DNA of 64,000 nt from Tridacna crocea (taxonomy: Eukaryota; Mollusca; Bivalvia; Cardiida; Cardiidae), in the NCBI GenBank assembly GCA_943736015.1, contig OX031065.1, positions 51,872,992 to 51,936,991 on the forward strand, in the 5' to 3' direction. The notes beneath the pieces are model-generated. The model saw only the letters and a list, made by a program, of their open reading frames with translations, was not told where the DNA came from and searched no databases. Position numbers and translations under genes: made by a program. Shown in pieces: positions 55,165 to 64,000 of this stretch. Each line of letters begins with the position of its first letter. Positions within the stretch are counted from its first letter, which is position 1.

Positions 55165-55363
55165 CAGGGTCCATAATCACCATCTATTCTTAAGACCATT
55201 ATTTGTCTTACTCTTCAAGATTGTCTGGCTGTGAAAGTAACAGAGCTTCTAAGTGGCTAAACCATTCGGTTTAGCCAATTAGAAGTTCTGTTACTTTCAC
55301 ATTAACTAAATTCTGAGGAATAAGACTGAGAATGTTCTTAAGAATTGTTGGTGATTACGGACC
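55165..55363. mobile_element. Family C MITE, first of a tandem pair
   Basis: Complete copy ending GATTACGGACC. Confidence 0.85.
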
Positions 55364-55364
55364 A

Positions 55365-55551
55365 AGGGTCCAATACACCACATATTCTTTAGAACATTCT
55401 TAGTCTTATGCTAAATTTGAATGTAAAACAACCGTTGATTGACTTAAAAAATAATTTAGCACCAAATAGTTTAGCCAATAAGAAGTTTCCTTACTTTCAA
55501 ATTTAGAAAACCCTGGAGCTTTCTCAAGAATGGTTAGTGAATACAGTCCCT
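55365..55551. mobile_element. Family C MITE, second of a tandem pair, decayed
   Basis: Starts AGGGTCCAATACACC immediately after the first; the centre is opened by AAAATAATTTAGCACC. Confidence 0.7.
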
Positions 55552-55612
55552 AGGTGCACAGGTTTATCTTGGCCCATTTTCTGTGCAACAAAGGCTACAA
55601 GCACAAAACTGT

Positions 55613-55840
55613 TTAACTCATACCACATGACAAAATTTTAGACTTGTCCAAATCGAAAGCATTTGCAGGCGACAAAATAAAAGTGACTGAAAATTTGAAA
55701 TTTGTTATGTGAAGAGTAGAAAACATTGTGGGAAAAGGAGAAAATGCTGGTTACCAGCATTTTCTCCTTTCCCCACAATGTTTTCTAAAGGCGTCTTTCA
55801 CAGGGGCGTCAAAAGTAGGGATTGTGTGGTAATGAGTTAA
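55613..55840 (+). mobile_element. Family A MITE
   Basis: TTAA ends; right TTAA shared with a decayed copy. Confidence 0.9.
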
Positions 55841-56104
55841 TCATTCACAAATCAAATCCCATGTACGTATAAACGACTCTGTAGAATCATCAGAAAACAT
55901 TGTGGATGAAGAAATAAACCCCATTTTCTCCATTTCTCATAGTGTTTTCTATCCTTTCGTAAACAATTTTCAACTCCCAAATTAAGATTAATGTTTTTTC
56001 CCTATCAAAGAAAAATCATTTCAAATGAGCCACATTGAAACTGTCATCAGTAAATGCTTTGAATTCGGACAGGTCTAAAATCTTATCATGTGGTAAAAGG
56101 TTAA
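55837..56104 (-). mobile_element. Family A remnant with a poly-T interruption
   Basis: Core replaced by GAAATAAACCCCATTTTC; about 45 extra bases around 55985; ends GTGGTAAAAGGTTAA. Confidence 0.7.
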
Positions 56105-57171
56105 AAAACCATTAAATGAATGCATTTACATCGATGCTTTAGAGTAATAAGGTAGTAAGCATTACGAACAACCCTCTTGATTTTGATGCGCATATTTCTC
56201 AATAGCAATAGGGAAAAACGTGGTCTACAAGACATTAGGAATTCAAAATTTTGATGCATCAGAGATGGTACCACTTGAATCCAGACATTTGTTGGATACG
56301 TTTAAGATTTATTACCGTTCGTTGTACAAAGTTCAGACTGAACAATGCAGAAAAATAAGTAAACAACTCCCACGCCAAAGTCTGTCTTTCAAAAAGCACT
56401 GAACATTGATTGTATTTGACGCTGATATTTATTTAGTCTACTATGATGTACTGGATGCCAGTTCAGCCAAGAAACGTAAAAATTTGGCGTAGTTTTCAAG
56501 GTTGTGATTTCACTGATTTGTAGATTTTGGTTTTCATGATTTCCATCCAGACATACCTAACCTATTTTTTTGTGACAACTGATAAAGTTTTATGGCTTTC
56601 TCTTTCTGTCTGTCTTCCCCTTTCTCTCTGTCTCTCTCCGCCCACTCCCTCTCTCCTTGTCTCTCTTTCTCCTCTCTCTCTTTGCCAATGTCTGTCTTTC
56701 TAAAATCTATGTCTCGCTTTCTATCTCAGGTCTATCTGTCTGTCTGTGTATGTCTTTCTGTCTCTCCATCTCTCTGTCTCTCTCTGCGCATTCATAAGAA
56801 AAAAATATGATTTGAGTGATCTATCGTCATTTGTCAGTCATAAGCATTTAAGTTTAGGCAGCGGCACAGATGAACAATCTGGGGATGAAATGAACTACTA
56901 GTATACACCTAGAATTCACGTTATCAGCTTTAATTAAGATTTTAAGATTCACTTTCCTACAGGGTTAAAATATGAGCTTGTAGACTGCTTATCAGACTTG
57001 CTGTCTTTAGTTAAGTAGACTTAATCCTTGTAGTGATATAATCTTTTTAAATAATTTTGTACGATAAATTAATGGTCAATTTCACAGCATCTTTACACTT
57101 ATTTTGGGTTTTGATCGAACGTTTACAAAGCAGGTACTTAAAGAAAAGTACATGGATGATATTTAGGTACA
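56105..57171. other. Non-repeat DNA around the CT microsatellite
   Basis: Nothing else recognised. Confidence 0.35.
56592..56795 (+). repeat. TCTC/TCTG microsatellite
   Basis: About 200 bases of pyrimidine-rich TCTC, TCTG and CCTC. Confidence 0.85.
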
Positions 57172-57462
57172 TTTCAACCTTTTACCAAACAATCCCTGGT
57201 TTTTGCGACCCTGAAATAGAAACCTTTTGAAAACATTATGGGAAAAGGAGAAAATGCTGGTAACCAGCATTTTCTCCTTTTCTCATAATGTTTTCAACCC
57301 TGCTGGAGGTACGCATAAATTTTTGTTGTTTTGATTGTCAATGAAATTTTGTATTATGGGCCACAGGCCTACATTTACAAATAAAATCTTGTATTGTATT
57401 GTCATCTGGAAGTGCTTTGAATTTGGACCAGTCTTAACTTTTACCGTTTAATAAAGTGTTAA
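57172..57462 (-). mobile_element. Family A MITE with an internal insert
   Basis: Normal left arm and core. About 60-80 bases near 57315-57400, containing GGGCCACAGGCCTAC, interrupt the right arm before TCATCTGGAAGTGC. Confidence 0.85.
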
Positions 57463-57488
57463 GTGCTACCGAACTTAGTATCAAACAA

Positions 57489-57720
57489 TTAACCGTTAGG
57501 CTTATGAGCACTACTCACAGCGCCTTTGTTGACATAGTTGGTAAATTTCAGACCTAACTAACCTCAGACCTTAGAAAATGTGCAGTCTTATTTTGGACCT
57601 TCACTTTACAGGACAAGTTTTTATTTCGGAGAAAAAGGTTGCTATAGAAATATTCGGGACTTTACTGTAAGCTTGAATTTTATTTTTCATTCGTTTACCA
57701 TTCGTAGTGTTAGGGTTTAA
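57489..57720 (+). mobile_element. Family B MITE, decayed
   Basis: TTAACCGTTAGGC start and GTTAGGGTTTAA end; the core has diverged and gained bases. Confidence 0.65.
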
Positions 57721-57733
57721 AGGCTTTATTCTT

Positions 57734-57909
57734 TTAATCGTTTACCAAACATCTTTGATTTTTATGACCCTGAGATAGATGCCTTTCGAAAACATTGTGG
57801 GAAAAGGAGAAAATGCTGGTTACCAGCATTTTCTCCTTTTCCCACAATGTTTTCACAATCATCCTCTCTCAATGCCGTACAAGCCCGTGGTTGTGTGGCA
57901 AACAGTTAA
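57734..57909. mobile_element. Family A short form with two right-type arms
   Basis: Only 176 bases. The core is perfect but the GCAGACGAC arm is absent; both sides carry CCCTGAGA-type arms. Confidence 0.85.
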
Positions 57910-58193
57910 CTATTCTGGAAAAAAGGAAAAAAAAAGTTATCTTCTATATTATTTATGAAGCTTCAAACAGTGAAAGGTAATTATTCTTGCCAATCATTTC
58001 TAGATTACCAGCATTTTCTCATTTTCCCACAATGTTTTCACAATCATCCTCTCTCAATGTCGTACAAGCCTGGGGTTGTGTGGTAAACGGTTAACGTTAT
58101 GAACTATTATGAAAAATAGGAAAAACAAGTTCTCATATTATTTATGAAGCTTCAAACAGTGAAAGGTAATTAATCTTGCCAATCATTTCTAGA
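57820..58193 (+). repeat. Tandem duplication of half a family A copy plus flank
   Basis: The segment from TTACCAGCATTTTCTC through the element end and about 95 bases of flank, to CAATCATTTCTAGA, occurs twice (57820-58004 and 58005-58193). The copies are diverged by several substitutions. Confidence 0.85.
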
Positions 58194-58286
58194 TACCGTC
58201 CGCTTAATGTATCGAGAAAATGGTCATATTAACCTATATTTCCATCGTAACTACCGTATAAATCTTAAACATGATTAACTCTTTCC

Positions 58287-58522
58287 TTAACCTATTACTA
58301 CACAATCCCTACTTTTGACGCCCCCACTCCAAGAAAGAAGCCTTTTGAAAATACTGTGGGAAAAAGGAGAAAATGCTGGTAACCAGCATTTTCTCCTTTT
58401 GCCCACAATGTTTTCTACCCAACTGAAAACAAATTTCAATTTTTGAGTTTCCTTTATTTTGTCGTCTGCAAGTGCTTTGAATTTGGACCAGTCTAAAATT
58501 TTGTCGTGTGGTAAAGAGTTAA
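58287..58522 (-). mobile_element. Family A MITE, unit 1 of a five-unit array
   Basis: Full length; CCCCCACTCC expansion in the left arm. Shares TTAA 58519. Confidence 0.9.
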
Positions 58523-58749
58523 CTCGTTACCAAACGACAAAATCTAAGGTTTGTCTAAATTGAAAGCATTTGCAGACGACAAAATAAGAAATAACTGAAA
58601 ATTTAAAATTTGTTTTGTGAAGGGTAGAAAACCTTGTGGTAAAGGAGAAAATGCTGGTTACTAGCATTTTCTCCTCTTCCCGAAATACTTTTCTAAAGGC
58701 TTCTTTCTCGGGGTTCGTCAAAAGTAGGGGTTGTGTGGTGATTGGTTAT
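58519..58749 (+). mobile_element. Family A MITE, unit 2
   Basis: Complete; right end TTAT, used by the next unit. Confidence 0.9.
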
Positions 58750-58958
58750 CAACAAATGTTTGGACTTGTCCAATTCAAAGCATCTGCAGATTGTTCATCG
58801 AAAGTATAATAAAGATGAATCAAATTTTTTGAAAGATATAAAACACTGGTGTGAAAAAATAGGATGCATGTTACAAGAATTTTCTATTTCCCTCAATATT
58901 TTTTGAAACAGTCTCTTTCAGCCTCGTTAAAACTCGGAGTTGTGTGGTAAAGGGTTAA
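58746..58958 (+). mobile_element. Family A MITE, unit 3, most decayed
   Basis: Left arm shortened; core reads GATGCATGTTACAAG. Confidence 0.75.
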
Positions 58959-59151
58959 CTCTTCACCCAGCGACAATATTTTGGAAATTGAAAACATTTG
59001 TGGGCGAGAGTATAAATGTGACTCAAACATTGACATTTGTTTGGAAAGATAGAAAAAGTAATGTAAAAGAAGATAATGCTGATTACCAGCAATTTCTCCT
59101 TTTCCCACAGTGTTTTAAAAGGTCTTTTCCTTTGGGTCAAGACTGAGTTAA
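58955..59151 (+). mobile_element. Family A MITE, unit 4
   Basis: GCTGATTACCAGC core; right arm shortened after TTTCCTTTGGG. Confidence 0.82.
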
Positions 59152-59377
59152 ACCATTACTACACAATCCCTTCTTTTGACGACCTCGAGAAAGAAGCCTT
59201 TAGAAAACATTGTGGAAAAAGGAGAAAATGCTGGTAACCAGCATTTTCTCCTTTTCCCACAATGTTTTCTACCCTTCACAAAACAAATTTCAAATTTTCA
59301 GTCACTTTTGTTTTGTCGTCTGCAAATGCTTTCGATTTGGACAAGCTTAAGATATAGTCGTTTTGTAATGATTTTAA
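59148..59377 (-). mobile_element. Family A MITE, unit 5
   Basis: Full length and well preserved, opposite in direction to units 2-4. Confidence 0.9.
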
Positions 59378-60572
59378 ACGTGACATCCTACTGATTCTTC
59401 TTTTGTATTGCCAAAAAAACTCCTTTGCAAATGTTCAAAGTGGAGTTGACACAAAATAATTATTTGTAAAAATTCCGGCTTTTTATGCACTGACTTGCCA
59501 TCTTATTATTATTATCATTATTAAAAAAAATGTATTGAAGCAGGTAACAGCCCATTATTCCGTAAAAAAATATTTAAACATGAAGAGGCCAATCATAGAA
59601 AACAATGTACCGCGCATTCTAGTGGATGGTTTTGATTATAGTGATATTTTTTTATGGAAGGCAAACACAACTATTCGTTTAAACGTATTTTAGTACCAAA
59701 GCTAATATGATTAAAAAACATGAATGTAGGGGAGGTCAAAGTCGAGAAAAGAGAGAAAAGAAGAAAAATACGAATTAAAAGAGAAAGGTAATTGCCTCTA
59801 TCGGGATAGCAGGACAACAAAAGCCCAGTACTTTGCTGGTTGAGAATTCGACGCCACAACTCGTTGTCTGCGCATGTCGTATTCTTCGAAGATTCGACCT
59901 GTCACGCATCGCCTATTCCCCCATAATCTGGGAAAAGTAGGGCTTTTACCGAGCTATTAGCCTATTACCCAAGCATGTAGGGTCTGTTTCAATAAATGGC
60001 CGATGCATAGATTACATGCTAGCTGATCATAGCTGAATGAATCGCACCAAGTAGCGTTTTATCGAGTAACGTTTATTTCATTTATAAATTCAAAGTAAGA
60101 GATGTTGTTTTTTAAAAAAATTACTCCGCTTCTGTACCCAGAATGCCCAAATTAGATATGTATTTGTAGAATGCCTCCTAGCGGGAGATAATGCTCCAAA
60201 ACTATTTCTCAGGAGTAATGAAAGCCATTGCGTCAGGACTCTTTTCTTTACAATTACTAGATTATTTATTCAAATTGCATGAATGTGAAAAAAGCAGCAA
60301 TAAAGATGAAACAAACCTAAAAAACTTTCCGATCCAAAATTTGACAAAAAACTGTGACAACGGCACAAAGTCTACAACAATCTTTTGAGCGTCCTTCGGC
60401 TAGGTACTGTAGAGCCTATGCTGAGTACTTGAACAGCCGTGAAACCCAATCGGGAAAAAAGTCTGTGATATGACCATAATAGTACGGAAAGCGACGTCAA
60501 ACATTCAATCTAACAGACGCACAAAACCAAACGTTGGGATTAGATTTGAAACAGTTTAGTTACGATCCTTAT
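59378..60572. other. AT-rich DNA
   Basis: No gene or repeat recognised. Confidence 0.35.
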
Positions 60573-60790
60573 TTAACCCTTAGGCTGTTATGAACGACTT
60601 AAGGGCCATTTTCGGATGGTGTCGATCGAGATCAGACTGCACAGAATGTGCAGTCTGATCTCTGATTTACACCGTCCAACCCTCCCCCCTCCCCCAACCC
60701 ACCTTCCAATCCCACTCCCAAATTACTTAAGAATAGCAATAGGCTAGTTTTTATCATTAACTTTATAGTCCCATTTATTTCGCAGGTTAA
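60573..60790 (+). mobile_element. Family B MITE
   Basis: Core perfect around CACAGAATGTG; C-rich expansion at 60678-60712; shares TTAA with the next A copy. Confidence 0.85.
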
Positions 60791-61016
60791 CCCTTTACCT
60801 GTTATGCCAATTTTAGACTCTTCCATTTTAGCAGCAAATGAAGATACGATATCAAAAATATGGACAAATGAGGATACAAATATCTGATTGTGTGAAAAAC
60901 ATTGTGGGAAAAGGAGAAATTGCTCGTTACGAGCAATTTCTCCTTTTCCCACAATGTTTTCAAAAGCTGTCTGTTGTTGGTGTGTCAAAATGAGTATCTA
61001 TGGAGTAAAGAGTTAA
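60787..61016 (+). mobile_element. Family A MITE, divergent-arm subtype
   Basis: Inverted relative to 36002-36231 and alike across both arms (GCAGCAAATGAAGATACG, GAGTATCTATGGAG). Shares its left TTAA with a family B copy. Confidence 0.9.
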
Positions 61017-61548
61017 GGGCATACCTCACGTGCGTGCGGCGGTTACTGACATGTCACGTCATACGTTACATCAGATTTTTGCTAACGATCCAAATTTCGT
61101 CTGATTATCGGTCACTTCTTCGATAATGGTTCGGCATGACTTCGCCTACTTGTGATATTTCACTGGAAATGTCATTTAAATCAATCAATTCTCCGTACCC
61201 TTTCACCATAACATAAAATTATACAACACAAACTTTTTGAAATAATTAGTCCTTGAATATTTTGTATTTTAAACTGTAAACTGTAAATTGGCGGTAAATA
61301 AACTCTATACATGTATTTTTACAAAAAGAAATAGCAGAAAAGAATGAAAAATCGATTCGAAAGGTTTTGTATCTCTGGATACGTATAATATGATAAAATT
61401 TTTCGTCGAAAAAAAGAATGCATAACAGTATTATCATCAGAGTGACGGAGCGAGTGTCGGGTCAGTAACCTCACTTTCACTTCTAACATGTCTTAGAAAT
61501 ATTTTGAGGAAATAATTTATTGGTGCCAAAGCTTGAAGTAGAAATGTT
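61017..61548. other. AT-rich DNA
   Basis: Nothing recognised. Confidence 0.35.
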
Positions 61549-61752
61549 TTAACCCATTATCACACAAACCTAACTTTTGACGACCATGAGAAAGAACCAT
61601 GTGGGAAAAGAGAAAATGCCGGTAACCAGCATTTTCTCCGTTTCCCACATTGTTTTCTATCCTCCACAAAACAAATTTTACATTTTCAGTCACTTATATT
61701 GTGCCGTCTGCAAATGCTCTCGATGTGGACAAACCAAAAATTTTGTCGTTTG
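61549..61752 (-). mobile_element. Family A MITE, right end clipped
   Basis: Small deletion in the left core arm (AACCATGTGGG); runs into the next copy after TTGTCGTTTG. Confidence 0.85.
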
Positions 61753-61887
61753 TCTGTGAAAAGGCCGAAAATAAGGTGGGAAAAAGGCGAAAATGCTGTT
61801 ACCAGCAGTTTCTATTTTACCCACAATATTTTCGAAAACAATTTCTGCAAGGGTTGTCAAAAGTCGAGATTATTTTGAAAGGGTTAA
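61753..61887 (+). mobile_element. Family A core and right half
   Basis: Core GAAAATGCTGTTACCAGCAG; left arm absent; right TTAA shared. Confidence 0.75.
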
Positions 61888-62092
61888 CTCATTAGGTTTG
61901 TCCAAATTGGAAGCATTTGCAGACGACAAAATAAAAATGACTAAAAATTTGTTATTTGTTTTGTGCAGGTAGAAAACATTGTGGGAAAAGGAAAAATGCT
62001 GGTTAACAGCATTTTCTCCTTTTCCCACAATGTTTTCTAAAGGCTTCTCTCTCAGGGTCGTCAAAAGTGGGGATTGTGTGGTAATGGGTTAA
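61884..62092 (+). mobile_element. Family A MITE
   Basis: About 20 bases missing after CTCATTA; core GCTGGTTAACAGC; right TTAA shared with family B. Confidence 0.88.
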
Positions 62093-62294
62093 ACTGTTAA
62101 ATAAGTAGATGAAACTCTTGAGCTGATGGTGAAAATCCAAATGCTACCATTTCAAAGTTATTTCGTCGAGTAAAGTACCTCCTTATCAGACAGAGTACAT
62201 CAAAGATCAGACTGCACATTCTGTACAGTCTGATCTTGATCTACACTGTCTGCAAAAGGTCCTTAAATCTTTTCCCAGCAGCCTCAGGATCAAG
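62089..62294 (-). mobile_element. Family B MITE
   Basis: Shares its left TTAA with an A copy; right end decayed (GCAGCCTCAGGATCAA). Confidence 0.8.
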
Positions 62295-62402
62295 TCGAAC
62301 ACTTACGCTAACAGAACAGAATAGAACAACATTTTATTTGACCTGTTTACCTGACAGTACATTGTCATATTCACATCAAAAGTCACATAAATTCCAAGGT
62401 CA

Positions 62403-62475
62403 CCCTCTCTCGTTCTCTTTATTCTCTCTCTCTCTGTCTCTCTCTGTCTCTCTCTCTCTCTCTCTCTTTCTGTTC
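62403..62475 (+). repeat. TCTC microsatellite
   Basis: Runs of TCTC with TCTG interruptions. Confidence 0.85.
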
Positions 62476-63166
62476 TGTTCTCTTCTGCTTACACCTAACC
62501 TCGCTCGAAACCAAAACCCTTACCTGTCAAAGCTCTATACTACAATATTCGTTTGACTCTAACTGGACAGAAAGTCTACCCCCAGTAACAGGTCTTTCCG
62601 ACTTACCTCTTTCATAGCAAGAGAGGCCAAGATTACGAAAGATATATCTAAGTGGCTGACATGCTTATTGTTCCGACATTGGAGTTTTTATTCGACCTTT
62701 GATATTTTTATCGAATAAACAAAGCAGAGGAATTAGGCCCTCCTGCAAAAAAAACCTGACTTGATAATTTCTTGCCAGACACAGTAATTGTTCCAACTTA
62801 TATAATTTCGTCAAGCAAATCTTTGTCAAGAAATAAAATTAATCTGTTGTTTGCATCACACGTTTATTTTACTCCACTTAGCCAGTATTCCTGCGTATCA
62901 TTGTGAACGATTTGCGGAAAGCCTATTGACTAAGAGTAGCCGTCATGTCGGTGCAGTCCGATCTTTGTTACATTCCTAAATACCCTACAAATAGCTTTAG
63001 TTTTACGATGCCCATTCAATGTAGTATAAGGTTTCCTTGTAAACTGTAAAATGCTTGCTCTAGAACTTAAAATGTTTATTCAGCAAGTTTCAATATATCC
63101 CTGTAAAATATCGACAATTAAAGTGTATTTCCAGGGCTGGAGACTGCAGCTAAACTTGAATCATCT
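62476..63166. other. Non-repeat DNA before the tRNA-like repeat pair
   Basis: Nothing recognised; GGTGCAGTCCGATC at 62950 may be a family B or N relic. Confidence 0.35.
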
Positions 63167-63360
63167 TGTTACGGGAGACCACTCCTTCCTGCATGGCTTC
63201 GTCCCGATTTAAATACAATACCTGACAACTGTGTCAGGGAGATATCCCTTTGGCTCAATGGTTAAGGTATTGGCACTTTGCACGGGAGTTCTGGGGTTTG
63301 AATCTCGCCCGGTCCCTTATTTCTGCCATTCATTTGTTTCTTTGTTACGGACTTTGTTGG
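63167..63360 (+). mobile_element. Direct repeat 1 with tRNA-like promoter
   Basis: TGTTACGGGAGACCACT start. Contains pol III-like box A (TGGCTCAATGG, about 63252) and box B (GGTTTGAATCT, about 63296) at tRNA spacing, followed by CGGTCCC. A tRNA-derived SINE or an LTR-like unit. Confidence 0.65.
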
Positions 63361-63481
63361 TAAGATGGGAGCTCGTCTGTGATTGGCCAGTGAGCCATTA
63401 ATCCCATTTATTGTCTTAAAACGGACTTTCTGCCTAATACGGCTTTGAGTCATCAATAAATGATGACTTTAAGAGGGGGTG
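63361..63481 (+). other. Short spacer between the tRNA-like direct repeats
   Basis: About 120 non-coding bases ending in a purine run AAGAGGGGGTG directly before the second repeat, like a polypurine tract before a 3' LTR. Confidence 0.5.
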
Positions 63482-63672
63482 TGTTACGGGAGACCACTAT
63501 ATCCTGCATAGCTTCGTCCCAATTTAAATACAATACCTGACTGCTGCGTCAGGGAGATATCTCTTTGGCTCACTGGTTAAGGTATTGGCCTTTCGTCAGG
63601 GAGTTCTTGGATTCGAATCTGCACGGTCCCTTACTTTTGCTCTTCATTGGTTTCTTTGTTACGGATTTTGTT
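63482..63672 (+). mobile_element. Direct repeat 2 with tRNA-like promoter
   Basis: Matches the first through GTTACGGA. Box A TGGCTCACTGG, box B GATTCGAATCT, the latter nearer consensus than in the first copy. Confidence 0.65.
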
Positions 63673-63719
63673 CGGAAGAATCTTTTATTCAGGTATTGAT
63701 GTCGTAACGTTACAGGAAT

Positions 63720-63800
63720 ACATTTGAAACCATTGTGACAAAAGGACAAATGGGTCGTTACGAGGCTTGCTTTCCTTTGTTTTTTTCTAAAGTGATCTGC
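63720..63800. mobile_element. Family A core remnant
   Basis: CATTGTGACAAAAGGAC and GGTCGTTACGAGGC suggest a decayed GCTCGTTAC-type core. Confidence 0.4.
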
Positions 63801-63844
63801 CGCAAAACAAAAGAGTCGGCTGCCAGGGATATTGTGTTCATTCA

Positions 63845-64000
63845 TTAACCTTTCAGCAAACAATCCCTGGTTTTTACGATCCAAAGAAGAAGTCCTATGA
63901 AAACATGGAAAAAGGAGAAAATGCAGGTTACCAGCATTTTCTCCTTTTCCCACAATTTTTTTCTTCTCTTCCATAAGGCCAAGCTTCAATTTTTGAGCCA
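63845..64000 (-). mobile_element. Family A MITE cut by the window end
   Basis: Left TTAA and core visible; the far arm continues beyond the window. Confidence 0.85.

Noticed and set aside
3830-63989. Many short frames sharing peptides such as VGKGENAGYQHFLLFPQCF or MLVTSIFSFSHNVF, suggesting a protein family
   Set aside because: They are translations of the two strands of the family A palindrome. They start and stop at random outside it, and no copy has a conserved full-length frame.

Overview
This window is eukaryotic, AT-rich and almost entirely non-coding. No operons, rRNA, intact tRNA genes or long ORFs are visible; the longest open frame is 142 codons. The combination of very abundant palindromic MITEs, tRNA-derived SINE pieces, a GTAAGT splice donor and degenerate Tc1/mariner copies fits an invertebrate genome. 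I favour a bivalve mollusc from general familiarity with such repeats; this is an inference from style, not an identification.

The only likely host coding sequence is a short acidic first exon at 12310-12604 ending in a good splice donor. Its last residues resemble the start of a HAD-phosphatase fold, but no partner exon was found in the window. Two transposase pseudogenes are recognisable: a Tc1-like one (28490-28905, minus strand) and a mariner/IS630-like one lying in an inverted-duplicated element with TA flanks (29866-30532).

The dominant feature is a set of short palindromic elements. Family A (typically about 228 bp, some 75 copies or pieces) and family B (about 214 bp, some 27 copies or pieces) both begin with TTAACCCT and end with its complement, and both sit on TTAA. 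Those are the target and terminal bases of piggyBac-type transposons, so I read them as two non-autonomous families moved by one type of enzyme. Each has a long dyad with little or no loop in the middle. They often stand end to end, sharing a single TTAA, in arrays of two to six units (32385-32836, 36002-36456, 38592-39043, 43023-44014, 45773-47156, 58287-59377, 61549-62294). I use + for family A when the arm carrying GCAGACGAC lies to the left of the core.

Other palindromic families are C (about 200 bp, CAGGGTCCGTATTCACC ends and a CCAAT-box core), D (about 265 bp, two strong hairpins), N/P (a dyad around CAGCCTGCGC with a linked flank) and several one- or two-copy inverted repeats (E, G, H, I, J, M, O, Q). 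Several are nested in others, which gives a relative age order. Other landmarks are a 44-bp satellite (21837-22130), a pair of direct repeats carrying tRNA-like pol III boxes (63167-63672), and CT-rich microsatellites.

By region: 1-12300 is scattered A, B and C copies in AT-rich DNA; 12310-12604 is the exon; 12864-24650 is dense in repeats, with the satellite; 24645-27237 is the emptiest part; 28000-30540 holds the transposase remnants; 31400-47760 and 48950-62300 are repeat-dense with the TTAA-sharing arrays; 63167-63672 is the tRNA-like pair. Gaps not listed separately are AT-rich DNA in which I see nothing.
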